Below, in pieces: positions 42,266-50,484 of a stretch of DNA of 64,000 bases. Every line of letters starts with the position of its first letter. The stretch's first letter is position 1. Below the pieces are notes generated by a model. That model searched no databases. It saw only the letters and a list, made by a program, of their open reading frames with translations, and had not been told where the DNA came from. Source of the DNA: AP-15 sp963755435. Lineage in GTDB: Bacteria > Pseudomonadota > Alphaproteobacteria > ATCC43930 > CGMCC-115725. The stretch lies in NCBI GenBank assembly GCA_963755435.1, contig CAVWJX010000011.1:372001-436000 (forward strand), given 5' to 3'. The translations under genes and the position numbers were made by a program.

Positions 42266-43774
42266 ATGCCGCTTCGTTTGCCCGCCATGCGGATTTCCGT
42301 CCTGTTGCTGTCGCTGCTGTTCGCCGCACCAGTTCACGCCGCGATGTTCACCGACTCGGCCGGACGCCGGGTCATGCTGCCCGCTCGGATCGAGCGCATC
42401 ATGCCGGCCGGCCCGGCCTCGGCGGTCTTCGTCTATGTGCTGGTCCCGAACAAGTTGATCGGCTGGACCGAGCCGTTGTCGCGGGCGCAGCGCAGCCTGC
42501 TGCCGGCGAAATTCGCCAGGCTGCCGGATGTCGGCCAGATCGGCGGAGCGAACCCGACCGCCACCGCCGCCGATGTGGCCCGGCTCCATCCCGATCTGAT
42601 TATCGGCTATGGCGTGCCGACGCCGCCGACCGTCGCGCTGGCCGACCGGATCCAGCACCAGACCGGCATCCCCTACATCCTGGTCGATGACAGCCTGCAG
42701 GAGATGCCTAACATGCTGAGCCAGATCGGCGGGGTAGTCGGCGCCGGCGATCACGGCCTGGCGGTCAGCAATTATGCCTACCATGCGATCGAAAACTTGC
42801 GCGGGCAACTGCTGATCAGCTCGCCCGACAACCGGCCGCGGGTCTATTACGGCCGCGGTAGCGATGGGCTCCAGACGGCCCTGCCCGGCTCGCCGGCGAT
42901 TGCCGATATCGATCAGGCAGGCGTCATCAACGTCGCCGCGGGTTTGGGTCACGGCGGGTTGATACGGGTGACGCCGGGGCAGATCTACGCGTGGAACCCG
43001 CAGATCATCGTTGCCCAAGACCCCAGCTTTTACCGCTCGCTGCTGCATGACCCGCAGTGGCGCGACCTCACGGCGGTTCGCGCCAAGCGGGTCTACCTGG
43101 CCCCGGGCTACCCGTTCGGATGGATCGACGACCCGGCCGGGGTCAACCGGGCAATCGGGCTCTACTGGCTGTCGAACCTGTTTTATCCGGATCTCTACCA
43201 GGAAGACCTGCGCACCAACGCGCGCGAATTCTACCAATTGTATTACGGAGTGCAGCCGACCGACCGGCAGCTCGAGGCTCTGATCCGGCCGGCGGAGGCC
43301 AAGCCCGGTGAAACCAGCCGGGTGGCGAACGTGCCGCTGTTCGGCGCCGAACCGGCGCCGATGCCAGAATTGGCGCGCCGATGCAGACGCCTCCCGCCGG
43401 TGCGCCTGGGCGCAGCTACCGGCCGCGCGGTGGCCAGTTGCCGGCGCTCCCGCCCAACCCGCCCTGAGCCCCGCGGCGGCCATGGCCGCCCCCTCGGGAT
43501 AGCCCGGCACAACTCGGGATACGGCCGGCGCAAAAACCACCTGAACCCACGCCTGCGGGTCCAGTGCGCGACCCCAAGCAGATCATGTCCTCTATGCGCT
43601 GAAAACCTGCCGGTCGGCGATCTGTGCAGTTTTGATGCGACTGGGCGCAGCCGCAATGTGGGCGCGGCACCCTATTTAACATTCGTAATGCGTAATGGAA
43701 TTTTGATTGACGTATCTATTACGCTGAATAAAATCCCTGATAGGTTCGTCCCGGCCCCATGCCGATCTTCGTAA
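42266..43774 (+). CDS. Periplasmic cobalamin/iron-siderophore-type binding protein (TroA-like), probable C-terminal frameshift
   Basis: The N-terminus has a signal peptide (MRISVLLLSLLFAAPVHAAM; start ATG 42266 behind GGGAA, or ATG 42287). The mature domain, to about residue 350, is the class III binding fold used for B12 and ferric siderophores: TDSAGRRVMLPARIERIM, HPDLIIGYGV, AWNPQIIVAQDP. The last about 130 residues to 43774 are arginine-rich and look like translated spacer. From about 43380 another frame encodes a proline-rich tail (MQTPPAGAPGRSYRPRGGQL) ending at 43467, so one indel probably hides the true stop. No permease or ATPase gene is nearby. Confidence 0.75.
   Translation: MPLRLPAMRISVLLLSLLFAAPVHAAMFTDSAGRRVMLPARIERIMPAGPASAVFVYVLVPNKLIGWTEPLSRAQRSLLPAKFARLPDVGQIGGANPTATAADVARLHPDLIIGYGVPTPPTVALADRIQHQTGIPYILVDDSLQEMPNMLSQIGGVVGAGDHGLAVSNYAYHAIENLRGQLLISSPDNRPRVYYGRGSDGLQTALPGSPAIADIDQAGVINVAAGLGHGGLIRVTPGQIYAWNPQIIVAQDPSFYRSLLHDPQWRDLTAVRAKRVYLAPGYPFGWIDDPAGVNRAIGLYWLSNLFYPDLYQEDLRTNAREFYQLYYGVQPTDRQLEALIRPAEAKPGETSRVANVPLFGAEPAPMPELARRCRRLPPVRLGAATGRAVASCRRSRPTRPEPRGGHGRPLGIARHNSGYGRRKNHLNPRLRVQCATPSRSCPLCAENLPVGDLCSFDATGRSRNVGAAPYLTFVMRNGILIDVSITLNKIPDRFVPAPCRSS
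43707..43734 (+). promoter_or_regulatory. Candidate sigma70-type promoter
   Basis: TTGACG (43707-43712) and TAAAAT (43729-43734) with a 16-base spacer in a locally AT-rich stretch, 24 bases before the first possible start of the next gene. Reasonable but unproven. Confidence 0.5.
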
Positions 43775-44274
43775 AAGGCTCGCCGATGACGCGTTACTCG
43801 AACACCCGATGCAGCCTGCGCCCGCTCGCACGCTCAGCCCCGCTGGCCACTGTGCCGGTCGACGCCGGCTGCATCTTTCTGATCCGGTCGGAAAGCGTGC
43901 ACCCCCAGCCGTTGGCCGCGCCGGCGCGCGACGCGCTCGCCGCCGCCGATGCGGTTCTCCATGAAGCCGATATCGACCCGGGTATTCTGACCCTCGTGCG
44001 GCACGGTGCTTTTGTCGAGCCAGTCGCCGCGGCCGGCGAACGCGCACCGCAAAGATCGGCGGCGATCGCCCGTGCCGGCAAGCTCGCCTCCGAGGGATGG
44101 CGGGTGGTGTGGATCGGCCCCGCCGCTGGCGCGGTTTCGCCGGCCGATTTCGCTGCCGCCACCGGCGTGGCAATTCAGGTCTGCACCGATGTCTGCGCCC
44201 ACGAGGCGACCCGGTCGATCCTCGTCCGAGGCCCGCAGCCGCTGGCGACTGCGTTCAACGGCTTGGCCGGCTAG
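43759..44274 (+). CDS. Tetrapyrrole-methylase-like (degenerate SUMT) protein
   Basis: 171 residues, or 162 from a second ATG at 43786 that has a better ribosome site (AAAAGG). The stretch DALAAADAVLHEADIDPGIL, then TLVRHGAFVEPV and KLASEGWRVVWIGP parallels the uroporphyrinogen-III methyltransferase pattern (ADVVLYD...LVSPEIL...REGKRVVRL). The glycine-rich SAM-binding start and the GGDP motif are missing, so it is probably not a working methylase. The upstream binding protein of the B12/iron type suggests a tetrapyrrole link, which is inference. Confidence 0.45.
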   Translation: MPIFVKGSPMTRYSNTRCSLRPLARSAPLATVPVDAGCIFLIRSESVHPQPLAAPARDALAAADAVLHEADIDPGILTLVRHGAFVEPVAAAGERAPQRSAAIARAGKLASEGWRVVWIGPAAGAVSPADFAAATGVAIQVCTDVCAHEATRSILVRGPQPLATAFNGLAG

Positions 44275-44284
44275 CCCGAGCTTC

Positions 44285-45159
44285 TCAGCCGGCGCGCAGC
44301 AGCCGTAAGATCCGGTCGAGCTGATCGAGGCTCGCGTAATGCAGCGTCAGGGCGCCCCCGCGGGTTTTGGGCGCGAGCGTAACCCGCAGCCCGAGGCGGC
44401 CGCCGAGGTCACGCTCTAGGGCGAGCGTATCGGCGTCGGGGCTTCTGCGGTGCCGGCCCTGGGGAATTTGCGCGCGGCGCTGCACCAGGCGTTCGGTGGC
44501 CCGCACGTTGAGCCCGCGGCGCATGACCTCGTCGGCGAGGGCGGCCGGATCGGGGGCGGCGAGCAGGGCGCGGGCATGGCCGGCCGACAGTTCGCCGTCG
44601 TCGAGAAGCTGGCGCACCGGCGCCGGCAACGAGAGCAGCCGCACCGCGTTGGCGACATGGCTGCGGCTCTTGCCGACGGCTTCGGCGAGGCTCGCCTGGC
44701 TGCGGCCGAACTCGGCCAGGAGCCGGCGATAGGCCTCGGCCTCTTCGAGCGGCGACAGATCCTCGCGCTGCAGGTTTTCGACGAGCGCAATTTCAAGCGC
44801 CTCGGCATCGCCGAGCGCACGGACGACGACCGGTACCTCATGCAATCCGACGCGTTGTGCGGCGCGCCAACGGCGCTCGCCGGCGACCAGCTCGAAGGTG
44901 GCCCCGTCTTCGGCGGCCGCCGTGTCGACCGGGCGCACCAGCAGCGGCTGCAGCACGCCTTTCTCTCGGATCGACTGGGCCAGCGCGTCGAGCTCGGCCT
45001 CGGCGAAACGGCGGCGCGGCTGCACCGCCCCGGGCCGGATCGAGCTCGACCGGAACCGCGCCTCTGGGTGGCCGGCTCGAATGCTTCACCGGGTTCGATC
45101 TCGCCGAACAGGGCGGCAAGGCCGCGGCCGAGCGAGCGTCGCTTGGCGCGTTCGCTCAT
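44285..45159 (-). pseudogene. parB: Chromosome partitioning protein ParB, frame broken in the N-terminal linker
   Basis: ParB binds parS and spreads as a CTP-dependent clamp. The N-terminal MSERAKRRSLGRGLAALFGE (ATG 45159) is in the same frame as parA. The core is in another frame from about 45060: QPRRRFAEAELDALAQSIREK, GERRWRAAQRVG (CTP/arginine patch), the helix-turn-helix SQASLAEAVGKSRSHVANAV, and the C-terminal dimer helix ending at 44285. The linker fragment VPVEL is in the third frame, so at least one and perhaps two indels lie in 45035-45065. Repair gives about 290 residues. ParB is usually retained, so a consensus error is likely. Confidence 0.88.
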
Positions 45160-46005
45160 AATTGCGGCGAAGCCCGGCGGTGGCGAGCCCGGGGCAGTGC
45201 GGCGCAGGATCTCGGCGGCGAGCTGGATATAGGCTTGCGCGCCGGCGCAACGGTGATCGTAGATCAGCACCGGCTTGCCGTGCGAGGGCGCCTCGGAGAC
45301 CCGCACGTTGCGCGGGATCACCGTGTCGAAAACCCTGGCCCCGAAATGCTCGCGCACATCGAGGGCAACCAACTCGCTCAAATTGTTGCGGCCGTCGTAC
45401 ATGGTCAGCACCACGCCTTGTAATTCGAGCCGCGGATTGAGCCCTCGCCTGACCCGCTCGATGGTACGCATCAGCTGGCTCAAGCCTTCGAGCGCATAGA
45501 ATTCGCATTGCATTGGCACCAGCGCCGCATCGGCGGCTACCAGCGCGTTGATGGTCAGCAGGTTCAACGAGGGCGGACAGTCGATCAGCACCTGGTCCCA
45601 ATCGGCGACGCCGGGGCGGAGCGCACGGCTCAACAGAAATTCGCGCCGCTCGCGGGTCAGCAATTCGAATTCGGCGCCGCTCAGATCCTCGGAAGCTGGC
45701 ACGATCGACAGCCCCGGAATTTCAGTCGGCACGATCGCCGCGGCGAGCTCGGCCTCGCCGAGGATCAGCTCGTAGCTGGTCACCCGGCGCGCGGCACGCC
45801 CGATGCCGAGTCCGGTGCTGGCGTTGCCCTGCGGGTCGAGATCGATGACCAGGACGCGGTGGCCGGCCGCGGCCAAGGCGGTCGCCAGATTGATCGCGGT
45901 TGTGGTCTTGCCAACCCCGCCCTTCTGGTTGGCGACGGCGACGATCCGGGCACGGTGGGCGGCCGGAAGCGCCGGCGATCCCGCCTCAGCCCCCGTCGGG
46001 CTCAC
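45160..46005 (-). CDS. parA: Chromosome partitioning ATPase ParA
   Basis: About 282 residues of ParA. The deviant Walker A is QKGGVGKTTTAINLATALAA, with VIDLDPQGNASTGLG, LIDCPPSLNLLTINAL and the C-terminal VRVSEAPSHGKPV. ParA moves the ParB-parS complex after replication. The ATG at 46005 overlaps rsmG by 20 bases. The frame has no stop before the parB start: it continues through TAPGSPPPGFAAI into the parB N-terminus (open to 44416). In another frame a TGA overlaps the parB ATG, so an indel near the 3' end probably removed the native stop. Confidence 0.92.
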
Positions 46006-46624
46006 GGACCAAGCGATGCAAGCGCAGAATCACCCCCCGCGGATCGGCTATGCTCTGGTGACGCGACGTGACCATTGTCCAGTCTTTGCGCGCCAGGGTC
46101 AATTCCTCCTCGGCCCGCTCGCCCTTTGGCAACAGGCAGACCGTGCCGGGACCGAGAAACGGACGGGCAAGATCGAGCAGCCGGTCGAGCGGCGCCACGG
46201 CTCGCGCGGTCACCACATCGACCGGGTGCGCCGGCACCGCGGCGATCCGGCAGCTGCGGATCGTCACATTTGCCTCGGCAACCCGCGCCGCCTCGCGCAG
46301 AAACGCCGCCTTGCGCGAATCGGCCTCGACCAGCTCGACCCCAGGCACGCCGAGGATCGCCAGCACGAGGCCCGGAAAGCCGGCGCCGCTGCCGAGATCA
46401 ATCAGGCTTTGCGCGTTATCGGGCAGCAGCGGCCGCAATTGCGCCGAATCGAGCATGTGCCGCCGCCACAAATCGGGCAAGGTGTCACGGCCGACTAGGT
46501 TGATCCGCGCCGACCACCGCGTCAGCAACGTTGCGTAGACTTCGAGCCGCGCCAGTGTTTCACGTGAAACCGGAAAGATTTCGGCAAAGCCCTGTGAGCC
46601 GAGCGCCGCAGGATCACGCGGCAC
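45986..46624 (-). CDS. rsmG: 16S rRNA m7G527 methyltransferase
   Basis: 212 residues from GTG 46624, chosen because GGGAGG lies close upstream; GTG 46651 is an alternative. Family features: LLTRWSARINLVGRDTLPDL, HMLDSAQLRPLL, the SAM loop LIDLGSGAGFPGLVLAI, and TARAVAPLDRLLDLA. It sits between mnmG and parA, overlapping both, in the standard origin-side order. A parS-like site lies inside the first part of the gene. Confidence 0.95.
   Translation of the reverse strand: MPRDPAALGSQGFAEIFPVSRETLARLEVYATLLTRWSARINLVGRDTLPDLWRRHMLDSAQLRPLLPDNAQSLIDLGSGAGFPGLVLAILGVPGVELVEADSRKAAFLREAARVAEANVTIRSCRIAAVPAHPVDVVTARAVAPLDRLLDLARPFLGPGTVCLLPKGERAEEELTLARKDWTMVTSRHQSIADPRGVILRLHRLVREPDGG
46556..46571. 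promoter_or_regulatory. parS site within rsmG
   Basis: TGTTTCACGTGAAACC matches the 16-base parS consensus TGTTTCACGTGAAACA at 15 positions. It lies about 550 bases from parA. Confidence 0.9.
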
Positions 46625-48539
46625 GTCCCCCTCCCACTCCCTCCTCCGCACGCAAGAGAGGGTTCGGGCGGGGGCGCTTCACGTGTTTCAGCAACGCGAC
46701 CAGCGCCGCCGGGGTTACCCCCGAAATCCGCGCGGCTGCTCCAAGCGTCGCCGGGCGGGCGCGGGCGAGCTTGTCGCGGACCTCGCGCGACAGGCTGCCG
46801 ATGGCCGCATAATCGAGCTCGGCCGGCAGCAATAGGGCTTCGTCGCGGCGGAATTGCGCGATGTCGCGCTCCTGACGCTCAAGATAGCCCGAATAGCGCG
46901 CATCGATCTCGACCTGCTCGGCGATCTCCGGCCGGATCCCACCAAGCTCGGGCCAGATCGCGGCGAGGCGGGCGAGGCCGATTTCGGGATAGGCGAGCAG
47001 CTCGGCGGCGCTGCGGGCGATCCCATCCTCGTTGACCGCGATGCCGTGGCGCTGCAATGCCGGCGGCGTCATCCGCAGCCGCACGAGCCGGATGCGGGCG
47101 TCGGCGAGCGCTGTGATCTTCGCGGAAAATCGCTCGGCGCGCCCGGCGCCGACGCAGCCAAGCCGCAGGCCGATCGGGGTCAGCCGCTGATCGGCGTTGT
47201 CGGCACGCAAGGTGAGCCGGTATTCGGCGCGCGAGGTGAACATGCGATAGGGCTCGCTGACCCCGCGCGTTACGAGATCGTCGATCAAGACGCCGATATA
47301 GGCCTGCGCCCGGTCGAGCACGAGCGGCGCCGCGTCCGATGCCGCAAGCGCCGCATTGAGCCCGGCAACGAGCCCCTGCGCCGCAGCTTCCTCGTAGCCG
47401 GTGGTGCCGTTGATCTGGCCGGCGAAATAGAGACCGGGGATGCGCCGGGTTTCGAGGCTCGGATAGAGCTCGCGCGGATCGACGAAATCGTATTCGATCG
47501 CATAGCCGGGCCGCCGCATCGCCGCATGTTCGAGCCCGGGGATCGTCGCCAGCATCCCCATTTGCACATCGCCCGGCAGCGAGGTCGAGATCCCGTTCGG
47601 ATAGACCGTGTCGTCGTCGAGCCCTTCCGGCTCGAGAAAGATCTGATGCCGTTCGCGGTCGGCAAAACGCACGACCTTGTCCTCGATCGACGGGCAATAG
47701 CGCGGGCCGACGCCGGTGATATCGCCCGAATACATCGGCGAGCGATGCAGGTTGGCGCGGATCAGCGCATGGGTCGCCGGGGTCGTGCTGGTAATGTGGC
47801 ACGGCACCTGCGGCGTTGTGATCCGGTCGGTCACGAACGAGAATGGCGGGGGCGGGTCATCGCCCGGCTGAAGGTCGAGCCCGGCCCAGTCGATCGTCCT
47901 CCCGTCGAGGCGGGGCGGGGTTCCGGTCTTGAGCCGGCCGAGGACAAATCCGACGCGGCCCAGGGTTTGCGCCAGCCCGCACGACGGCGCCTCGCCGACC
48001 CGCCCGGCCGGGATTTTTTCCTCGCCGATGTGAATGAGGCCGTTCAAAAACGTGCCGGTGGTCAGCACCACCCGAGGAGCGGCGATTTCGCGACCGTCGC
48101 CGAGCACGACCCCGCACACCCGCCCGTCGTGGTCAAGCCGCAAATCCTCCACCGCGCCCTCGGCGATATCGAGGTTCGGGGTTTCGGTCAGCAATTCGGC
48201 GATGGCGCGGCGATAGAGCTTGCGGTCGGCCTGGGCGCGGGGCCCGCGCACCGCCGGCCCCTTGCTGCGGTTGAGCACGCGAAACTGGATGCCGGCGCGA
48301 TCGATCGCCCGGCCCATGACGCCGTCGAACGCGTCGATTTCGCGCACCAGATGCCCCTTGCCGAGCCCGCCGATCGCCGGATTGCAAGACATCTCGCCGA
48401 TCGTCGCCCGCTTATGCGTTACCAGCAGCGTGCGCGCGCCGACCCGCGCGGCGGCGGCGGCGGCCTCGCACCCGGCATGCCCGCCGCCAACCACGAGGAC
48501 GTCGCATTTCCTGGAGTAAATCTCGGGACGATCGCTCAT
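46614..48539 (-). CDS. mnmG: tRNA uridine-5-carboxymethylaminomethyl modification enzyme MnmG (GidA)
   Basis: 641 residues. FAD-binding partner of MnmE that modifies wobble U34 in several tRNAs. Nucleotide motif CDVLVVGGGHAGCEAAAAAA, the family signatures GHLVREIDAFDGVMGRA and GPAVRGPRAQADR, and GYEEAAAQGLVAGLNAAL are present. ATG 48539 is preferred to an upstream TTG. The C-terminal tail is slightly extended (LLRAEEGVGGGRAA) and overlaps rsmG. It is separated from mnmE by a channel gene on the other strand. Confidence 0.96.
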   Translation of the reverse strand: MSDRPEIYSRKCDVLVVGGGHAGCEAAAAAARVGARTLLVTHKRATIGEMSCNPAIGGLGKGHLVREIDAFDGVMGRAIDRAGIQFRVLNRSKGPAVRGPRAQADRKLYRRAIAELLTETPNLDIAEGAVEDLRLDHDGRVCGVVLGDGREIAAPRVVLTTGTFLNGLIHIGEEKIPAGRVGEAPSCGLAQTLGRVGFVLGRLKTGTPPRLDGRTIDWAGLDLQPGDDPPPPFSFVTDRITTPQVPCHITSTTPATHALIRANLHRSPMYSGDITGVGPRYCPSIEDKVVRFADRERHQIFLEPEGLDDDTVYPNGISTSLPGDVQMGMLATIPGLEHAAMRRPGYAIEYDFVDPRELYPSLETRRIPGLYFAGQINGTTGYEEAAAQGLVAGLNAALAASDAAPLVLDRAQAYIGVLIDDLVTRGVSEPYRMFTSRAEYRLTLRADNADQRLTPIGLRLGCVGAGRAERFSAKITALADARIRLVRLRMTPPALQRHGIAVNEDGIARSAAELLAYPEIGLARLAAIWPELGGIRPEIAEQVEIDARYSGYLERQERDIAQFRRDEALLLPAELDYAAIGSLSREVRDKLARARPATLGAAARISGVTPAALVALLKHVKRPRPNPLLRAEEGVGGGRAA

Positions 48540-48943
48540 CGCCGGCAAATTATGGAGCCCGGTCGGCGCTGTCGAGGCTTCACGTGAAACATCAGCCGGC
48601 CGGCCGGCGTTTGTGGATTCGCTGCTTTCTTTGATGCCCGCGGCGAAGCTACGGCTGGAGGCGCGATCGATCGTTGTTGCGCCTGCCCGCTCGACCGCGC
48701 GTCGACTCGAGGGAACGCCCGTTAATGCTTGAATATCAGGGATGTATTACTATTTTGAACGCGAAAGCGACAGGGCAGGACGACGAGCTGTTTGGCCTTT
48801 ATCGGGCCTCCTGTCGTTCGGTGCAACAACTCGGCGGCACCGCCAAATCATCCGCGATGAGCAGCAGCGTTGTCGGAAGCGGCGGAGGACGTTGTGCTAT
48901 TCCGCCCCTTGCTTGCTGCGGGTAGCGTTCGGAGAAAGGCGAG
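48540..48943. other. Spacer between mnmG and the channel gene
   Basis: 404 bases with no convincing gene. It holds a parS-like site at 48576-48591. A weak promoter-like pair, TTGAAT and TATTTT with 16 bases between them, occurs near 48731-48758 and points to the channel gene. Confidence 0.5.
48576..48591. promoter_or_regulatory. parS-like site upstream of mnmG
   Basis: GGCTTCACGTGAAACA matches the parS consensus at 14 of 16 positions, with the central TTCACGTGAA intact. Two kilobases from the stronger site in rsmG. Confidence 0.8.
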
Positions 48944-50182
48944 ATGTCGGTAAGTCGCGCAATGATCGGCGGACGAACCCGGTTCTTGCAGCTGCGATGG
49001 TATCGCCGGCTGCGCGCCGATCTGTGGTTTCCGCATGTGCCGCTGGCGCTTGCGGTCGGCGGCGCCGGGCTATTCGCGCTGCTGCCGACGATCCGGCGCT
49101 ACGCCTACCAGTATCTCCATCTCGATCTCGCCAAGCTCACCGCGGCGCTGCATCCGATTTCCGGGCATATCCCGCCGCTGATCCTCTCCGGCGTGCCGAC
49201 GACGATCGTCGGGATCCTGCAGATCGTGATCGCGATCGGGCTGCTCGCCCGCTCGCGCATCGCCTGGCTTTCGGCGATCGCGATCACGGTGGCGCAGCTG
49301 GCGCTCGCCATCCATGCGGCGTCTGGCCAGATTGTCACCGGCCAGATCGCTTATGTCGTGGCGCTGCTGGTGGCGCTGGTGGTGGCGCGCGGGCGGTTCG
49401 ACCGCTCCTCGCTTGCCGCGAGCAGCCTGTTCGCGGTTGCCTCGGTGCTGATACTGATGGTCTATGGCGTCTTGGGCGCGCTGCTGCTCGGCGCGGGCTT
49501 CGCGCCACCGATCACCAACCTACCGACCGCGTTCTATTTCACGGTGGTGACGATGTCGACCGTCGGCTACGGCGACATCGTGCCGAAGAGCAACGAAGCG
49601 CGGTTCTTCGTCATCTCGCTGATCGCCCTCGGCCTGACCGTTTTTGCGACGGCGCTAACCGCGGCGATCGGGCCGGTGGTGCAGAGCCGAATCAGTCGGA
49701 CCCTTGGACCGCGGAGAGAAAAGATGCGGCGCGTCGATCATTACATCATCACCGGCAACGGCGCGTTGGCGCGCAACGCGGCGCGCGAGCTGCGCGAGCG
49801 CGGCAAGTCGGTGATCATTATTGCCGAACAGGAGGATGCGGGCTTTGCCGACGCCGAGGTAATGGTCGGCGACCCGACCGAGCTCGAAGCCTTGCGCGAA
49901 GCCGGCGGCGACCACGCCCGCGCCATCTTGGCCCTCTCCGACGACGATTCCGAGAACGCATTTGTCGTGCTGGCGGCGCGCGAGCTCGGCTCCGACGCAA
50001 GAAAGGTCGCCGCCGTCAGCTCGCGCAAGAACCTCGAGCGCGTCCGCCGGGTTCACCCCGACATGATCCTCGCCGCTCCGGTCTTTGGCAGCGAAGCCTT
50101 GGTCATGGCCCTGACCGAGGAAAAGATCGACGGCGACTGGCTCCTAAACCGCTTCCTCGACGTCAAACCCAGCAGCACGTGA
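48944..50182 (+). CDS. Kch-type potassium channel with TrkA-N domain
   Basis: 412 residues, close to the length of E. coli Kch. There are several N-terminal helices, an ion-channel pore helix and selectivity filter (TVVTMSTVGYGDIVPKSNEA), a final pore helix, then a cytosolic RCK/TrkA-N Rossmann domain (YIITGNGALARNAARELRERG, VMVGDPTELEAL). It should conduct K+ at the inner membrane under RCK control. It lies on the opposite strand between mnmG and mnmE, which are usually neighbours, so it is probably an insertion by local rearrangement or transfer, though its base composition resembles the core genes. Confidence 0.85.
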   Translation: MSVSRAMIGGRTRFLQLRWYRRLRADLWFPHVPLALAVGGAGLFALLPTIRRYAYQYLHLDLAKLTAALHPISGHIPPLILSGVPTTIVGILQIVIAIGLLARSRIAWLSAIAITVAQLALAIHAASGQIVTGQIAYVVALLVALVVARGRFDRSSLAASSLFAVASVLILMVYGVLGALLLGAGFAPPITNLPTAFYFTVVTMSTVGYGDIVPKSNEARFFVISLIALGLTVFATALTAAIGPVVQSRISRTLGPRREKMRRVDHYIITGNGALARNAARELRERGKSVIIIAEQEDAGFADAEVMVGDPTELEALREAGGDHARAILALSDDDSENAFVVLAARELGSDARKVAAVSSRKNLERVRRVHPDMILAAPVFGSEALVMALTEEKIDGDWLLNRFLDVKPSST

Positions 50183-50484
50183 GGGCTCCACCGGTTTGCA
50201 AGCGCCATCCGCTCCCAAGCTGGTTTAGAGCGAGGCGATCTCTCTGCCTCCGCGCCAGAGCCATGGCGATTGCAATCCTGTCGGCACTCCTCTAGCGACA
50301 TAGCTAGTATACGTGGCTAGCGACACAAAGCGTCGGTCCGGTCAGAAGCAGTTTAATTAAAAAAGGAATGATATATTCGCCTCAGCATGGAGATACGCTT
50401 TCACTGTTCCATTATTTGACCCTTATATGCGAAGGGTGATGGCACTTGATATGAGTTGTTGGTGCGAACACCAACAAATTTCGG
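50183..50484. other. AT-rich spacer between the channel gene and mnmE
   Basis: 302 bases, locally AT-rich (for example TTTAATTAAAAAAGG near 50350), with short repeats of CTAGCGACA and GGCTAGCGACACA around 50293-50326. No gene is visible; a stable hairpin lies at 50456-50477. Confidence 0.5.
50456..50477 (-). terminator. Hairpin downstream of mnmE
   Basis: TTGTTGGTG and CACCAACAA form a perfect 9-bp stem. On the minus strand the loop is TTCG, a very stable tetraloop. It starts eight bases after the mnmE stop. There is no T run, so intrinsic termination is uncertain. Confidence 0.6.

Noticed and set aside
40973..43540. 855-codon minus-strand open frame
   Set aside because: Shadow spanning the enolase and binding-protein genes; composition is arginine-rich with no domain.
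46675..46690. Third parS-like sequence, CGCTTCACGTGTTTCA
   Set aside because: Only 11 of 16 positions match; the central CACGTG here encodes part of the MnmG C-terminus and is probably chance.
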